DNA from: Chryseobacterium nakagawai
Lineage (GTDB): Bacteria > Bacteroidota > Bacteroidia > Flavobacteriales > Weeksellaceae
Assembly: GCF_900637665.1 (NCBI RefSeq)
Contig: NZ_LR134386.1
Coordinates: 1,294,501-1,358,500, forward strand
Length of the DNA: 64,000 nucleotides
Direction of reading: 5' to 3'
The notes below the pieces were generated by a model, which was not told the origin of the DNA, did no database searches, and saw nothing but the letters and a program-made list of their open reading frames with translations. The position numbers and the translations under genes were made by a program. Below are positions 8,879-18,443 of this stretch, piece by piece. How positions within the stretch are numbered: the stretch's first letter is position 1; each line of letters begins with the position of its first letter.

Positions 8879-9814
8879 ATGAAAAAAACAATTCTTTTTA
8901 TTTTTTTACTATGCTCCGTACTTGGTTTAGCCCAATTACAGAAAGTAAAAATTGATACGCTCTTAACCCCTGAAATTGGTGGAATAAAACAGGCCATAGA
9001 TATTAAAACAAATGACTCGGGTAAACCTGTGCTTTTATTTTTATCAGGCGGGCCGGGAAGTTCAATGCGGAAAAATGCGGAGGCTTTTACAACACTTTTA
9101 AAAGATAGATTTACTATTGTTCAATGGGATCAGAGAGATGCCGGAAAAACCCTTGAGCTAAATCCTTCTCCCGTTCAGCCTTCAGTTGATCTCATGGGAA
9201 AAGATACCTATCAGGTTATCAATTTTTTGAGAAAAGAATTAAAACAGGAGAAGATATATCTATTAGGGAGCTCTTGGGGAAACGCTTTAGGTTTTTATAT
9301 TGTTAGGAATCATCCTGAGCTTTTACATGCCTATTTTGCGGTGAATCCAGTTGTTAGTCAATTGGAGAGTGAGAAAGAACTGTTAAGTATTTTAAAAGAT
9401 CGCTTTAAAGAAGATCCTGTTGCCAGTAAAGAATTGGCAAGTGTACAGATTCCTTTCAAAGTTGATGAAGATTTATTTTATTTAAGAAAATGGCTTTTTT
9501 ATAAAGATGGTAAACAGTATGTAACAGGTGATGATTTCAAGAAAGGTTTTCTACAGTGGTCAAAAACATGGTCACCTGCATGGAATGAAGTGATGAATAT
9601 CGATCTTCCAAAAACCTTAAAAAAAGTGGAATGTCCTATTTATTTCTTTGTTGGTAAAAATGATATTCAAACTTCTACCAGAATTACAACTGAATATTTT
9701 CAAAAGGTAAAAGCACCTAAGAAAGGCTTATTCTTATTTGAAAAATCTGGGCATCAGATTCATAAGGATGAACCAGAAAAATTTCAGGATACCATCCTTC
9801 AAGTATTAAAATAA
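8879..9814 (+). CDS. Exported alpha/beta hydrolase
   Basis: 311 residues with an N-terminal signal peptide (hydrophobic core FIFLLCSVLGLAQ). It has the alpha/beta hydrolase signatures: oxyanion-hole segment LSGGPGSS (55-62), the WDQRDAGK segment typical of proline iminopeptidase-like enzymes, nucleophile elbow GSSWG (Ser132), and the catalytic His in KSGHQIH near the end. It probably cleaves a small ester or amide in the periplasm; the substrate is unknown. Monocistronic. Confidence 0.88.
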   Translation: MKKTILFIFLLCSVLGLAQLQKVKIDTLLTPEIGGIKQAIDIKTNDSGKPVLLFLSGGPGSSMRKNAEAFTTLLKDRFTIVQWDQRDAGKTLELNPSPVQPSVDLMGKDTYQVINFLRKELKQEKIYLLGSSWGNALGFYIVRNHPELLHAYFAVNPVVSQLESEKELLSILKDRFKEDPVASKELASVQIPFKVDEDLFYLRKWLFYKDGKQYVTGDDFKKGFLQWSKTWSPAWNEVMNIDLPKTLKKVECPIYFFVGKNDIQTSTRITTEYFQKVKAPKKGLFLFEKSGHQIHKDEPEKFQDTILQVLK

Positions 9815-9992
9815 TCTGAATTCAGGTAAAGAGACTGGTAAGATAAGAAGGATGCAAAGGCGTGCTTCTCTCTTATAATATTCGGATCTTGTCAAAACAA
9901 AGATATATAAACCTGGATTTTTATTAGCATGAAAATGATATTAGTATTATAATTATTTTGTAATTTTATATCAGAATATTAATAATTAAGGC

Positions 9993-10895
9993 ATGGTCAA
10001 TTTAGAATGGTATCGTACTTTTAAGGCGATCTATAAAACCGGGACGTTGACAGGTGCAGCGGATGCTCTATTCATTTCACAGCCCGGGGTAAGCTTGCAT
10101 TTAGGCTCACTGGAAGCCTATGTTGGATATAAATTATTTGACAGAACGGGTAGAAAAATGATTCCTACAGAAAGAGGGAAAGTATTATTCAATGCTGTAG
10201 CAGAACCGCTTACCAAACTGGAGGATGTAGAAAAAAACTTTCAAAAATCTATCGAAAAGCATACCCCAACCATCAGTGTGGGAATGTGTTTTGAAACTTT
10301 TCAGACCACCTTGGAGCAATATGTTTCTTCATTACCTTTCAATTTGATTATCAGCTTTGGAGAATATCCTGAAATGCTGGATCAGCTGGATAAAGGAATC
10401 CTTGATCTCATCATCACTCCGAAAAAAGGATCTTCACCTAATATACAGCATGAAGCATTTTCTTCGGAACAGATTATATTGGTGGGAGGAAAAGAGATAG
10501 ATACAGAGGCTTTTAAAAAAGTTTTAAAAACAAAAGATGCAGAACAGATCGAAGCATGGCTGAAGAATGAGAAATGGTACGGAACCACCGGAGATATGGA
10601 ACATCTTTTCCAGTTCTGGACTCTAAATTTTGGTCACAAACCGAATTTCCGCCCCAATTATATCGTTCCTAATCTCAATTCTATTATTCGTTGCCTGAAA
10701 GGAGGCACAGGATTAGCCGTTGTTCCGGATTTCTTATGCAAGAACGCAATTGACAGTGGAGAAGTAAAGCTGATCTGGGAGGGAAAGAAGAAGCTGGAAA
10801 ATACCTTGTATTTCGGATGTAGAAAAAAGACCAATTATCAAACGGAAATAGAGCATATTAAAGGGTTATTCCGTAAAGTAATGGGCAAAGATTAG
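9993..10895 (+). CDS. LysR family transcriptional regulator
   Basis: 300-residue regulator: an N-terminal winged helix with TLTGAADALFISQPGVSLHLGSLE (split here as the HTH, residues ~17-40) and a C-terminal periplasmic-binding-like effector domain. It starts 6 bp upstream of a GNAT gene. No classic divergent target gene is present, since the hydrolase upstream is codirectional. Confidence 0.92.
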   Translation: MVNLEWYRTFKAIYKTGTLTGAADALFISQPGVSLHLGSLEAYVGYKLFDRTGRKMIPTERGKVLFNAVAEPLTKLEDVEKNFQKSIEKHTPTISVGMCFETFQTTLEQYVSSLPFNLIISFGEYPEMLDQLDKGILDLIITPKKGSSPNIQHEAFSSEQIILVGGKEIDTEAFKKVLKTKDAEQIEAWLKNEKWYGTTGDMEHLFQFWTLNFGHKPNFRPNYIVPNLNSIIRCLKGGTGLAVVPDFLCKNAIDSGEVKLIWEGKKKLENTLYFGCRKKTNYQTEIEHIKGLFRKVMGKD

Positions 10896-10901
10896 ATCAG
10901 G

Positions 10902-11423
10902 ATGATGAAGAAAGTATTAGAAACTGACCGGCTATTGCTAAGAGAGTTAACCATTGAGGATGCTTATCATTTTTATGAACTTAATGCGAACCCCAATGTA
11001 ATACAATATACAGGTGATTCACCTTTTGAGAATGAGGAGGAAGCGCTGATTTTTCTGCAAAACTATGAAGATTATAGTGAGAATGGATATGGAAGATGGG
11101 CTGTTATTGATAAATCAACCACTGAGTTTCTGGGATGGTGTGGATTAAAATATGATATATTTAAAGATGAAACAGATATTGGGTTCAGGTTTTTTGAAAG
11201 AAATTGGAGCAAAGGATTGGCAACAGAAAGTGCTGCTGCCTGTTTAAAATACGGATTTGATCAGCTGCATCTTGAAAAGATCGTTGGAAGAGCAATGGCT
11301 GAGAATATAGCTTCCATAAAAGTATTACAAAAGCTTGGCCTTACTTTCGATAAAGAATTTGATTTTGAAGGACACAAAGGAGTAATTTATAGTATTGAAA
11401 AATCAAAAAAAAGTATATTCTAA
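10902..11423 (+). CDS. GNAT family N-acetyltransferase (RimJ/RimL-like)
   Basis: 173-residue acetyl-CoA-dependent transferase. ETDRLLLRELTIEDA at the start, the WGWCGL-like strand FLGWCGLKYD and the GLATESAAACLKYGFD acetyl-CoA-binding segment are typical of the RimJ/RimL type. It is coupled to the LysR gene (6 bp gap). Its 3' end overlaps by 21 bp with the convergent GNAT gene. Confidence 0.9.
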   Translation: MMKKVLETDRLLLRELTIEDAYHFYELNANPNVIQYTGDSPFENEEEALIFLQNYEDYSENGYGRWAVIDKSTTEFLGWCGLKYDIFKDETDIGFRFFERNWSKGLATESAAACLKYGFDQLHLEKIVGRAMAENIASIKVLQKLGLTFDKEFDFEGHKGVIYSIEKSKKSIF

Positions 11424-11867
11424 AATAATCATATCCCGCATCTGCAACCCGTTTTCATAAATCGGTAATGAGTAATTTTCGATAAAGAAATCTTTACGTA
11501 TCCCTTTTTTTACGAAACCGTTTCTCTCATAAAACCGAATCTGCTCAAATCCTGTATCTGAAGTTCCTACACTCAGAATTTCATAACGGCTTTCACGGGC
11601 AATTTCTTTGGCTTTGTTAATTAAAATACTGCCAATTCCTTTGCTTCTATAGCTTTCGATCACTGCAATATTTTTAATCTCCAGTTCAGTATCACTGTTT
11701 TTATATAAAGCCATCACAGCAATATTTTCTGTTCCGTCATGTAACAGATAGATATCACATTTGAAGATGTATTGATTAATAGCTTCAACGGTTTCGTCAG
11801 CTAACAATAGTAATTCATAAGGGATCTTCGAATCTTTGGCAATTTTATTAAAAGTATACTGTTCCAT
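11403..11867 (-). CDS. GNAT family N-acetyltransferase
   Basis: 154-residue GNAT protein distinct from its convergent neighbour. The acetyl-CoA pyrophosphate-binding loop is RSKGIGSILINKAKE, followed by FYERNGFVKKG, the common C-terminal motif. The acceptor is unknown. Convergent overlap of 21 bp with the preceding gene implies antisense transcription at the 3' ends. Confidence 0.9.
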   Translation of the reverse strand: MEQYTFNKIAKDSKIPYELLLLADETVEAINQYIFKCDIYLLHDGTENIAVMALYKNSDTELEIKNIAVIESYRSKGIGSILINKAKEIARESRYEILSVGTSDTGFEQIRFYERNGFVKKGIRKDFFIENYSLPIYENGLQMRDMIILEYTFF

Positions 11868-12351
11868 TTACAGGCTTATATGAAGGATTTAAGAATCATC
11901 ACTTCCACAAAAATAAGGAAAATAGAGATTTGAACCAGTCATAGATAGAGTGACAAATATTTGGAGGTTGGAAATAGCAAAGGCGCAAGAAAATCGAAGA
12001 TTTTCGGGAGTGTGATATTGATGATATTTCGCCACCAATGCACGAATAATTTTATTTGCATTTATCATCTATGTTGTTATGTGGTTCAAAAAAAATAAAC
12101 CACATAGCAACATAGATTTTATAGATAAAACGGTTCATATACAATTTTATTCGTGCATCCGTGGCTATTAAATATGCAGAATTCATTTTATCGCAGATAA
12201 AATCTTTGTACCTCAGCATTTTTCAACCTATCTCAAACACTCATCAAATAACATTTTTTAACAATAAACAGTAAAATTGGTAAGCCAGAATTCCGTTTTT
12301 TTATTGCAAATTTGTTTCATCACTTTATATTAATGATAAAAATAAAGATTT
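11868..12351. other. Intergenic region with nested palindromic element
   Basis: 484 bp without a gene. It carries the large nested inverted repeat at 12031-12165 (listed separately). The rest is AT-rich. No coding sequence or RNA gene was recognised. Confidence 0.4.
12031..12165. repeat. Nested inverted repeat, probably a dispersed palindromic element
   Basis: Outer arms GCCACCAATGCACGAATAA (12031-12049) and TTATTCGTGCATCCGTGGC (12147-12165) pair with two mismatches. Inner arms of 20 nt (12067-12086 and 12098-12117) pair with one mismatch around an A-rich loop. The outer sequence resembles intergenic repeats I associate with Chryseobacterium-type genomes; that recollection needs a genome-wide count. 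Confidence 0.6.
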
Positions 12352-13227
12352 ATGCAAAAGAAAACTTACACAGGACAACCTGTAGTAACCTTAAATAACG
12401 GAGTGGATATTCCTGCTTTAGGCTTTGGAGTATGGCAGATGGAGAACCTGAAAGAATGCGAAAATGCTGTCATTAAAGCTATTCAGACAGGGTATAGAAT
12501 GATTGACACTGCTGCTATTTATCAAAATGAAACGGCTGTAGGAGATGCCGTAAAAAACAGTGGGATTGATCGAAATGAATTATTTATAACCTCTAAAGTC
12601 TGGGTTCAGGATCATGGGTATGAAAAAGCAAAGCGTGCATTTCAGAGAACGTTAGACAGACTACAGATGGATTATCTGGATATGTATCTTATTCACTGGC
12701 CTTATGGTGATTTTCTGGGAACATGGAAGGCTTTGGAGGAGCTGTATCAGGAAGGAAAGATTAAAGCAATTGGAGTTTGTAATTTTACCGTTGAAAAGCT
12801 TGAAGAGCTAAAATCGAACTCAACGATTCTTCCGGTCATCAACCAAATTGAACTGCACCCGGTTTTCCAACAAAAAGAATTACAGGTGTATGATAGGGAA
12901 AATAATATTATAACACAGCCTTGGAGCCCGCTTGGTAATGGAAATGCTAGCCTTTTAAGTAATTCTGATCTGAAGGCGATTGCTGAGAAATATGGAAAAA
13001 CAGTGGCACAGGTAATCCTGAGATGGCATTTACAGGAAGGTTTTGTAGTCATTCCGAAATCTGTGACCCCATCAAGAATTGAAGAGAATTTTAATGTATT
13101 TGATTTTGAACTGACGGCAGATGAAATGAATGTTGTCCGTTCTTTAGATACAGGGAAAAGATTATTCTTTGATCCAAAAGACCCGGAATGGGAGCAAAAG
13201 ATGCTGAATTCTGTAGCGGATATTTAA
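12352..13227 (+). CDS. Aldo/keto reductase (2,5-diketo-gluconate reductase-like)
   Basis: 291-residue NADPH-dependent aldo/keto reductase. It shows the family signatures GYRMIDTAAIYQNE (catalytic Asp and Tyr), TSKVWVQDHGYE (catalytic Lys) and YLIHWPYGDF (His), and the C-terminal IPKSVTPSRIEENF cofactor motif. Broad-substrate carbonyl reductase in the cytoplasm. Not closely related to the other aldo/keto reductase at 3996-4979. Confidence 0.94.
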   Translation: MQKKTYTGQPVVTLNNGVDIPALGFGVWQMENLKECENAVIKAIQTGYRMIDTAAIYQNETAVGDAVKNSGIDRNELFITSKVWVQDHGYEKAKRAFQRTLDRLQMDYLDMYLIHWPYGDFLGTWKALEELYQEGKIKAIGVCNFTVEKLEELKSNSTILPVINQIELHPVFQQKELQVYDRENNIITQPWSPLGNGNASLLSNSDLKAIAEKYGKTVAQVILRWHLQEGFVVIPKSVTPSRIEENFNVFDFELTADEMNVVRSLDTGKRLFFDPKDPEWEQKMLNSVADI

Positions 13228-13243
13228 TTACAATAACATATCT

Positions 13244-13301
13244 CCCGCGGATTTCACAGATAACGCAGATTTTGATCTGTGAAGTTGGTGAAATCTGCGG
13301 G
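13244..13301. repeat. Palindromic element, possible terminator
   Basis: CCCGCGGATTTCAC (13244-13257) pairs with GTGAAATCTGCGGG (13288-13301), and an inner stem TCACAGAT / ATCTGTGA continues it; T-rich sequence follows. It could terminate the aldo/keto reductase gene, but the CCCGC..GATTT..CAGAT text also resembles a dispersed repeat. Confidence 0.55.
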
Positions 13302-13393
13302 ATTTTTATTTTCTGCTCAGCGTGAGGAATGTCATATCCTGTTGAAAATGAGGTATTCTTATTTTTTGTACCTTTTTATTTAAAATAATTTCT

Positions 13394-14470
13394 ATGTTTT
13401 GGCCGGAAACAATCAGTAAAAAATTAGGAGTAAAATATCCTGTTATTCAGGCTCCGATGTTTGGAGTGAGTACTGTACCAATGGTTGCTGCCGCAACTAG
13501 TGCAGGGTGTCTGGGATCGCTGGCATTAGCTGATCTTTCAGCAGATGAATCTATTGAATTGATCAGGGAGACAAAAAAGTTAACAGATCAACCTTTTGCA
13601 GCTAATATTTTTGTACATCATATTCCCGAAATAACAGAGGTTTTAAAAGATCAATTTGTTAAAACCAGAACGTTTTTAGAGCAACTTGCAAAAGACAATA
13701 ATATTGAAGTCAGTCTGCCTGATCTGGAAGATCTTAAAGTGAGATCTTATCATGAACTGGTGGATGTGGTAATTGAAGAAAATTGTAAAATTTTAAGTTT
13801 TACTTTCGGAAATCTGGATGATCAAAGTATTCAGAAGCTTAAAGAAAATGGAATCACACTTATTGGTACCTGTACTTCTGTAAGTGAGGCTTTAATTTTA
13901 GAAAAATCAGGGATTGATATCATCTGTGTACAGGGAACAGAAGCTGGTGGCCATAGAGGAACTTTTGATCCGGAGCATGTTCCACAGATCGGAGGTTTGT
14001 CTTTATTATCACAGGTATACGATCACATAAAGGTTCCGCTGGTCTATGCAGGTGGAATTTACAACGGGAAAACTTTACGGGCAGTAAAAGATTTGGGAGC
14101 ACAAGGATTTCAGGTAGGCAATCTTTTATTGGCTTCCCAGGAAAGCGCTTTGCAGCCTTTTGAAAAAGAAAGGCTTAAAAAAGTAAGAGAAGATGAGATC
14201 ATGTTAACAAAAAGCTTTTCAGGCAGATATGCCAGAGGAGTTAAAAATAAATTTATTGATACGGTTGAAAACTCTGAATATATTCTGCCTTATCCTTATC
14301 AAAATAAACTAACAAACGCATTACGGAAAGCTGCTAAAGCTAAACAGAATGCAGACTTTGTAGGTATTTGGACAGGACAGTCTATTCATGATTACAGTGA
14401 GCTCTCTACTGAAGATATTCTGAGAAATCTCATACTTCAAATTGATGCAGAGCAGGCAAAATTAAAGTAA
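13394..14470 (+). CDS. Nitronate monooxygenase
   Basis: 358-residue FMN-dependent TIM-barrel enzyme that oxidises nitronates such as propionate-3-nitronate. The N-terminal YPVIQAPMFGVST and the FMN-phosphate region with GTEAGGHRG and YAGGIYNGKTLRAVKDLGAQGFQVG (the latter split over residues ~217-241) are the class signatures. Monocistronic, 34 bp before a small lipoprotein gene that may share its transcript. Confidence 0.92.
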   Translation: MFWPETISKKLGVKYPVIQAPMFGVSTVPMVAAATSAGCLGSLALADLSADESIELIRETKKLTDQPFAANIFVHHIPEITEVLKDQFVKTRTFLEQLAKDNNIEVSLPDLEDLKVRSYHELVDVVIEENCKILSFTFGNLDDQSIQKLKENGITLIGTCTSVSEALILEKSGIDIICVQGTEAGGHRGTFDPEHVPQIGGLSLLSQVYDHIKVPLVYAGGIYNGKTLRAVKDLGAQGFQVGNLLLASQESALQPFEKERLKKVREDEIMLTKSFSGRYARGVKNKFIDTVENSEYILPYPYQNKLTNALRKAAKAKQNADFVGIWTGQSIHDYSELSTEDILRNLILQIDAEQAKLK

Positions 14471-14504
14471 TTTCGAAGTTTTAAATCTAATTTAAACTAT
14501 AAGA

Positions 14505-14951
14505 ATGAAAAAATTATTTCTACCATTTGCTTTACTTTCAATTGTAGCATGCAGCAGCAGTAATGATGATGAACCACAAACGAATAATGTTTCTATTGTT
14601 GGAAAATGGTATATGGAAAGTGCTGAGAAGTATACGTCCAAAGACAAAAAAACGACGTTTTACACTCCGGAGGGATGTGACAAAAAGGATACTCATGAGT
14701 TTAAAGAGAAGGATATGACGTCAATAACGTTTGCTTCTCATAATAATACCTGCATACAGACAGATGTAGTGACCAGAAACTATACCTATGATCCAGTTTC
14801 TAAAAAATTCTGGTATGAAGGGGAAGAAGATTATCCTTATACCATTTCTCAATTAACCCAAACAAACATGGTAATAGAAGATCGTATAGATGACCTTGAT
14901 GGGGACGGAATCAATGATGTGATCAAAAGATATTTTAAAAGAATACAGTAA
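14505..14951 (+). CDS. Lipocalin-like lipoprotein
   Basis: 148 residues. The N-terminus MKKLFLPFALLSIVACSSS is a lipoprotein signal with the lipobox Cys at position 16, followed by an acidic linker, SNDDEPQ. Then SIVGKWYMESAEKY matches the start of small lipocalin-like domains common in Flavobacteria. The tail contains DDLDGDGINDVIK, a Ca-binding-like Asp-rich loop. Function unknown; probably outer-membrane anchored. Confidence 0.75.
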   Translation: MKKLFLPFALLSIVACSSSNDDEPQTNNVSIVGKWYMESAEKYTSKDKKTTFYTPEGCDKKDTHEFKEKDMTSITFASHNNTCIQTDVVTRNYTYDPVSKKFWYEGEEDYPYTISQLTQTNMVIEDRIDDLDGDGINDVIKRYFKRIQ

Positions 14952-14990
14952 ATAAAATTCCTTTCATAAGATGAAAGGAATTTTTATTTT
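14951..14990 (+). terminator. Intrinsic terminator after the lipocalin-like gene
   Basis: AATAAAATTCCTTTCAT pairs with ATGAAAGGAATTTTTATT around a 3-nt AAG loop, directly overlapping the stop codon region. Its AT-rich sides make it able to work in both directions. Confidence 0.8.
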
Positions 14991-15052
14991 ATATGGAAAT
15001 TTGAGGTATTGTTATTTTCAAATTCTCAAATTAACTCATTCTCAAATTGAAT

Positions 15053-16390
15053 TTATTTCGTAAGATCCAGCCCGCCAAAGTTTCCTGAACTCATCATCAG
15101 ATAAACTCCGTTGGCTTTATCCAATGTATTCCAGTAAGCGTGAAGATCTTCAGCATTTGTGAAAACCTTTAGATTCTCATTCTTGAACTTTTCTTTAATA
15201 AATTCCGGAGAAATAGGCTCCATTCTTTTAATTTTTAAAGCATCTTCAGAATAGAAAACGACCGCTTCTTCTAATCCGTCCATAGCGTGGTCATACTGCT
15301 CTAAAAAGGCAGGATTTAAGCTAGAGTAGGTATGAAGTTCAAGGAAGCCGTATTTCTTTTCATTCTTAAACTGCTCTTTGAATGCTTTTACAGCAGCCTT
15401 TACCTTACTGGGAGCATGGGCAAAGTCTTTATACAATGTTCCTTTATCTGCTCTTTCTACCTTTTCAAGACGTTTGGAAGCACCTTTGAAGCTCATAATT
15501 GCTTCATAGAAATCTTCGTCCATAATACCCAGCTGTTGGCAAATATGCCTTGCCCCTTCCATATTCAACAGGTTGTGTGCACCAAAAACAGAAAGAGGAA
15601 CATCTCCCATTTCCGTTTTTAGATATACTTTTCCGTTGCTGATCTCATATTCAGGAGTTTTGTAAGGGATCTTTCTGAAATAATTTTCAGCATTTTCCAC
15701 TACTTTCACCACTTCCGGATCTTCTTCATTGTACACTAAAACACCACCTGGAGTAATGCTTGCTACAAATTTTCGGAACTGTTCAATATAATCATCAAAT
15801 GTTTTGAAAACATTGATGTGGTCCCATGCAATACCACTCATCAGAGCGATATTCGGTTGGTACAATAAAAATTTTGAACGCAGGTCAATAGGAGAGGAAA
15901 GGTATTCATCACCTTCCAATACCATGAAATCATTATCCTGAGTTAGTTTTACCATACAGTCGAAGCCTTCCAGCTGAGCACCCACCATAAAATCTACCTC
16001 TTTCTGATGAAAATTCAGCACATGAAGGATCATGGATGTAATGGTTGTTTTTCCGTGTGATCCGGCAATAACCACTCTGGTTTTATTCTTAGATTGTTCG
16101 TATAGAAATTCCGGGTAAGAATATATTTTTAACCCTAATTCTTTTGCCTTCGCCAGTTCAGGATTATCCTGATGAGCATGCATTCCAAGGATGACAGCAT
16201 CAATGTCCGGAGTGATTTTTTCCGGGAACCAGCCCATTTCCTGAGGTAATATTCCCTTTTTCTCCAATCTGGATTTTGACGGTTCAAAAATAGCATCATC
16301 TGAACCGGTAACCTGATATCCTTTATCTTTTAATGCAATGGCAAGATTGTGCATAGCGCTTCCGCCAATAGCAATGAAGTGGGTTTTCAA
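15053..16390 (-). CDS. mpl: UDP-N-acetylmuramate:L-alanyl-gamma-D-glutamyl-meso-diaminopimelate ligase
   Basis: 445-residue Mur ligase that reattaches recycled murein tripeptide to UDP-MurNAc in the cytoplasm. The N-terminal nucleotide domain begins THFIAIGGSAMHNLA, the ATP-binding P-loop is AGSHGKTT (109-116), and the C-terminal domain carries HTYSSLNPAFL. The HFIAIGGSAMHNLA start with FLELHTYSSL is more Mpl-like than MurC-like. It is the last of four leftward genes. Confidence 0.85.
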   Translation of the reverse strand: MKTHFIAIGGSAMHNLAIALKDKGYQVTGSDDAIFEPSKSRLEKKGILPQEMGWFPEKITPDIDAVILGMHAHQDNPELAKAKELGLKIYSYPEFLYEQSKNKTRVVIAGSHGKTTITSMILHVLNFHQKEVDFMVGAQLEGFDCMVKLTQDNDFMVLEGDEYLSSPIDLRSKFLLYQPNIALMSGIAWDHINVFKTFDDYIEQFRKFVASITPGGVLVYNEEDPEVVKVVENAENYFRKIPYKTPEYEISNGKVYLKTEMGDVPLSVFGAHNLLNMEGARHICQQLGIMDEDFYEAIMSFKGASKRLEKVERADKGTLYKDFAHAPSKVKAAVKAFKEQFKNEKKYGFLELHTYSSLNPAFLEQYDHAMDGLEEAVVFYSEDALKIKRMEPISPEFIKEKFKNENLKVFTNAEDLHAYWNTLDKANGVYLMMSSGNFGGLDLTK

Positions 16391-16396
16391 TTGTAT

Positions 16397-16834
16397 TTAC
16401 TGTTTTTTAACATTAGTATTAATGATCTGCTGGAAAGCTTCAAGAATATTATTCCAGTTAGTCTGATAATTGGGAATAATCATACTGGCATCCGACTTAC
16501 TGCCTTCATTAGGACCTCTTTTAACATTGATCGAAGTAGCAATATTGTCGTATAATTTTTTACGATCTTCCTGTATTCTTCTGAAATTATTCTGTGAAAG
16601 AACCTGATCTAGCTTTTTTAGATCTTCGTTTGAAATTTTAAAATCCTGTTTGTATTTTTTTCCCTGACCTTCAAAAGAATAATGTACATTATTCCCTTTG
16701 ATAAGCAGATTTTCATAGACGGGAGCATAGCCACCACTTTTCGAATAGCTGATGTCGAAATCCGAATATACTTTTTGGCTGTTGCATGAAACAAATACTA
16801 TGATGGCGAATAAAATTCCGATTATTCTGTTCAT
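16397..16834 (-). CDS. Hypothetical lipoprotein
   Basis: 145 residues. The signal with lipobox Cys in FVSCNSQKVY marks an outer- or inner-membrane lipoprotein. The rest, with DISYSKSGGYAPVYENLLI, is a compact domain seen in uncharacterised Bacteroidetes proteins; I do not know its role. It lies 6 bp before mpl and 15 bp after the acyltransferase gene, in the same transcription unit. Confidence 0.75.
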   Translation of the reverse strand: MNRIIGILFAIIVFVSCNSQKVYSDFDISYSKSGGYAPVYENLLIKGNNVHYSFEGQGKKYKQDFKISNEDLKKLDQVLSQNNFRRIQEDRKKLYDNIATSINVKRGPNEGSKSDASMIIPNYQTNWNNILEAFQQIINTNVKKQ

Positions 16835-16849
16835 AATTTTTAATTTACT

Positions 16850-17656
16850 TTAATTATTTGAGTCCTTTTGTTCTAATTTTTTAGCTTTAAGTTCTTCATC
16901 ATAATTGTGTAATACATTGAAGTCTTCGGTCTGCTCAATGGCAGTCATGATCTTCAATAAGATTTCCGGTGCTTTTTCATTATCATAATCGATATCCAAA
17001 GGAGCCTTGAATTCCATGGTAGGTTTTACACCGGTAACCTTTACACGAAGTCCTTTTTTATCGAATGCTCTTCTGAATCCGTTGATTTTGATTGGGATAA
17101 CAATAGGACGCTGATTCTTAACCAATTTGGCAGTCCCTCTTCGTCCCTGGGCAAAAGCAGATGTTGTTCCTTGAGGGAAGGTTGCTACCCAGCCGTTGTC
17201 CAGTGCTTTCATAATATTGTCTACCTCGCTCATGTCTACCATTCTGTTGACATTTTTTCCTTCCGCTCTCCAGGTTCTTTTTACTGTTACAGCTCCTGCA
17301 ATCTTAAATATTTTAGGAAGAATACCCTTATTCATGGTTTCTTCTGCTGCTACATAGTAGAAATCGATTTTTGGATTTAACAGATAGATCGGATTCTTAA
17401 TCGTATTTAAATATCCATTATTTACGGCACAGAAAGCGTGATACATTGCAGCTACATCAGCAAAATAAGTCTGGTGGTTAGATACAAATAATACATTGGA
17501 ATCCGGAAGATCCACAAGGTGCTCTGTTCCGGTTATTTTTAACTTATTAAAGCCGTTGAACCTTCTGTAGGATACCACTCCTAAAATAAAAATAATAAAC
17601 CTTTTTAAAAAATAAGGTGTTCCGAATGCATCGGTGAAAATATTTTTCTTCGCCAT
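16850..17656 (-). CDS. 1-acyl-sn-glycerol-3-phosphate acyltransferase (PlsC-like)
   Basis: 268-residue lysophospholipid acyltransferase. The catalytic HxxxxD motif is visible as NHQTYFAD (about residues 60-67), and the FPQGTTS segment corresponds to the phosphate-binding EGTR motif, here with a Q in place of Glu. One N-terminal membrane segment is present. It makes phosphatidic acid or a related lipid at the inner membrane. The altered motif means substrate preference may differ. Confidence 0.87.
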   Translation of the reverse strand: MAKKNIFTDAFGTPYFLKRFIIFILGVVSYRRFNGFNKLKITGTEHLVDLPDSNVLFVSNHQTYFADVAAMYHAFCAVNNGYLNTIKNPIYLLNPKIDFYYVAAEETMNKGILPKIFKIAGAVTVKRTWRAEGKNVNRMVDMSEVDNIMKALDNGWVATFPQGTTSAFAQGRRGTAKLVKNQRPIVIPIKINGFRRAFDKKGLRVKVTGVKPTMEFKAPLDIDYDNEKAPEILLKIMTAIEQTEDFNVLHNYDEELKAKKLEQKDSNN

Positions 17657-17683
17657 TTTTTAATTAAACACGGTAGTGCAAAG

Positions 17684-18313
17684 TTACATTTTTTTCAGCA
17701 ACTGGCTGAATTCACTTAATATCATTGCCGTAGCACCCCAGATAATATATCCATTGAAATTAATGACAGGAACTTCACTTCCACCTGCACTCGGAAGTGC
17801 CATGATTTCTGGAGTATCCGACAGATTTAAAAAAGAAGTGATCGGAAACTCAATGGTCTCTACAGCTTCACTCTGCTGAAGAACGAAGAGCGGATTCTTT
17901 TTAGTATATGAAATATAAGGATATACATAAAAATTACTCGGAGGAATATAGATGGGAGACATTTCTCTGATGATTCTTACATAATGTTTATCTATCCCTA
18001 TTTCTTCGGAGGTTTCTCGAACTGCAGTTTCTGCAAAATCCTGATCCATTTCTTCACGCTTTCCGCCAGGTAATGAGATTTGTCCACTGTGTCTGTCATG
18101 TTCATTGATGGTTCTTTGGATCAAAGGAAAATACCACTCATTATCTTTCAGATACAACACAATATTCACTGCTGCAAACTTAGGATTTTTTGCAAGTACC
18201 TCATCGTATGTAAAAACGGGACGATAGGGAGGAGAGAATACCCCATGGGCGGGTTCGCCAGGTAGCTCTACACTTTTTATTTTCCTTAATAAATCTTTTC
18301 CAAAATTTTCCAT
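17684..18313 (-). CDS. Nudix hydrolase, CoA pyrophosphatase-like
   Basis: 209 residues. The complete Nudix box is visible: G-G-K-R-E-E-M-D-x-D, then ETAVRETSEEIGI, i.e. the GX5EX7REUXEEXGU pattern. The flanking SLPGGKR and the length suggest the CoA diphosphatase type (NudL-like). It is the first gene of the leftward group running through mpl. Confidence 0.88.
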   Translation of the reverse strand: MENFGKDLLRKIKSVELPGEPAHGVFSPPYRPVFTYDEVLAKNPKFAAVNIVLYLKDNEWYFPLIQRTINEHDRHSGQISLPGGKREEMDQDFAETAVRETSEEIGIDKHYVRIIREMSPIYIPPSNFYVYPYISYTKKNPLFVLQQSEAVETIEFPITSFLNLSDTPEIMALPSAGGSEVPVINFNGYIIWGATAMILSEFSQLLKKM

Positions 18314-18443
18314 AGCTCAAATTTAACAATATATTCCTGAAGAAATAAAGGCCTTAACATTAATTAACCAATAGAATAGGAAGGTTAATCGTGAATTTTG
18401 CTTTGCAAATGAATGATGAACTGTTGATGACTATTCTATATAC

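Noticed and set aside
11868..12351. Possible RNA gene in the palindromic region
   Set aside because: The fold is a simple nested palindrome without a promoter or recognised RNA motif.
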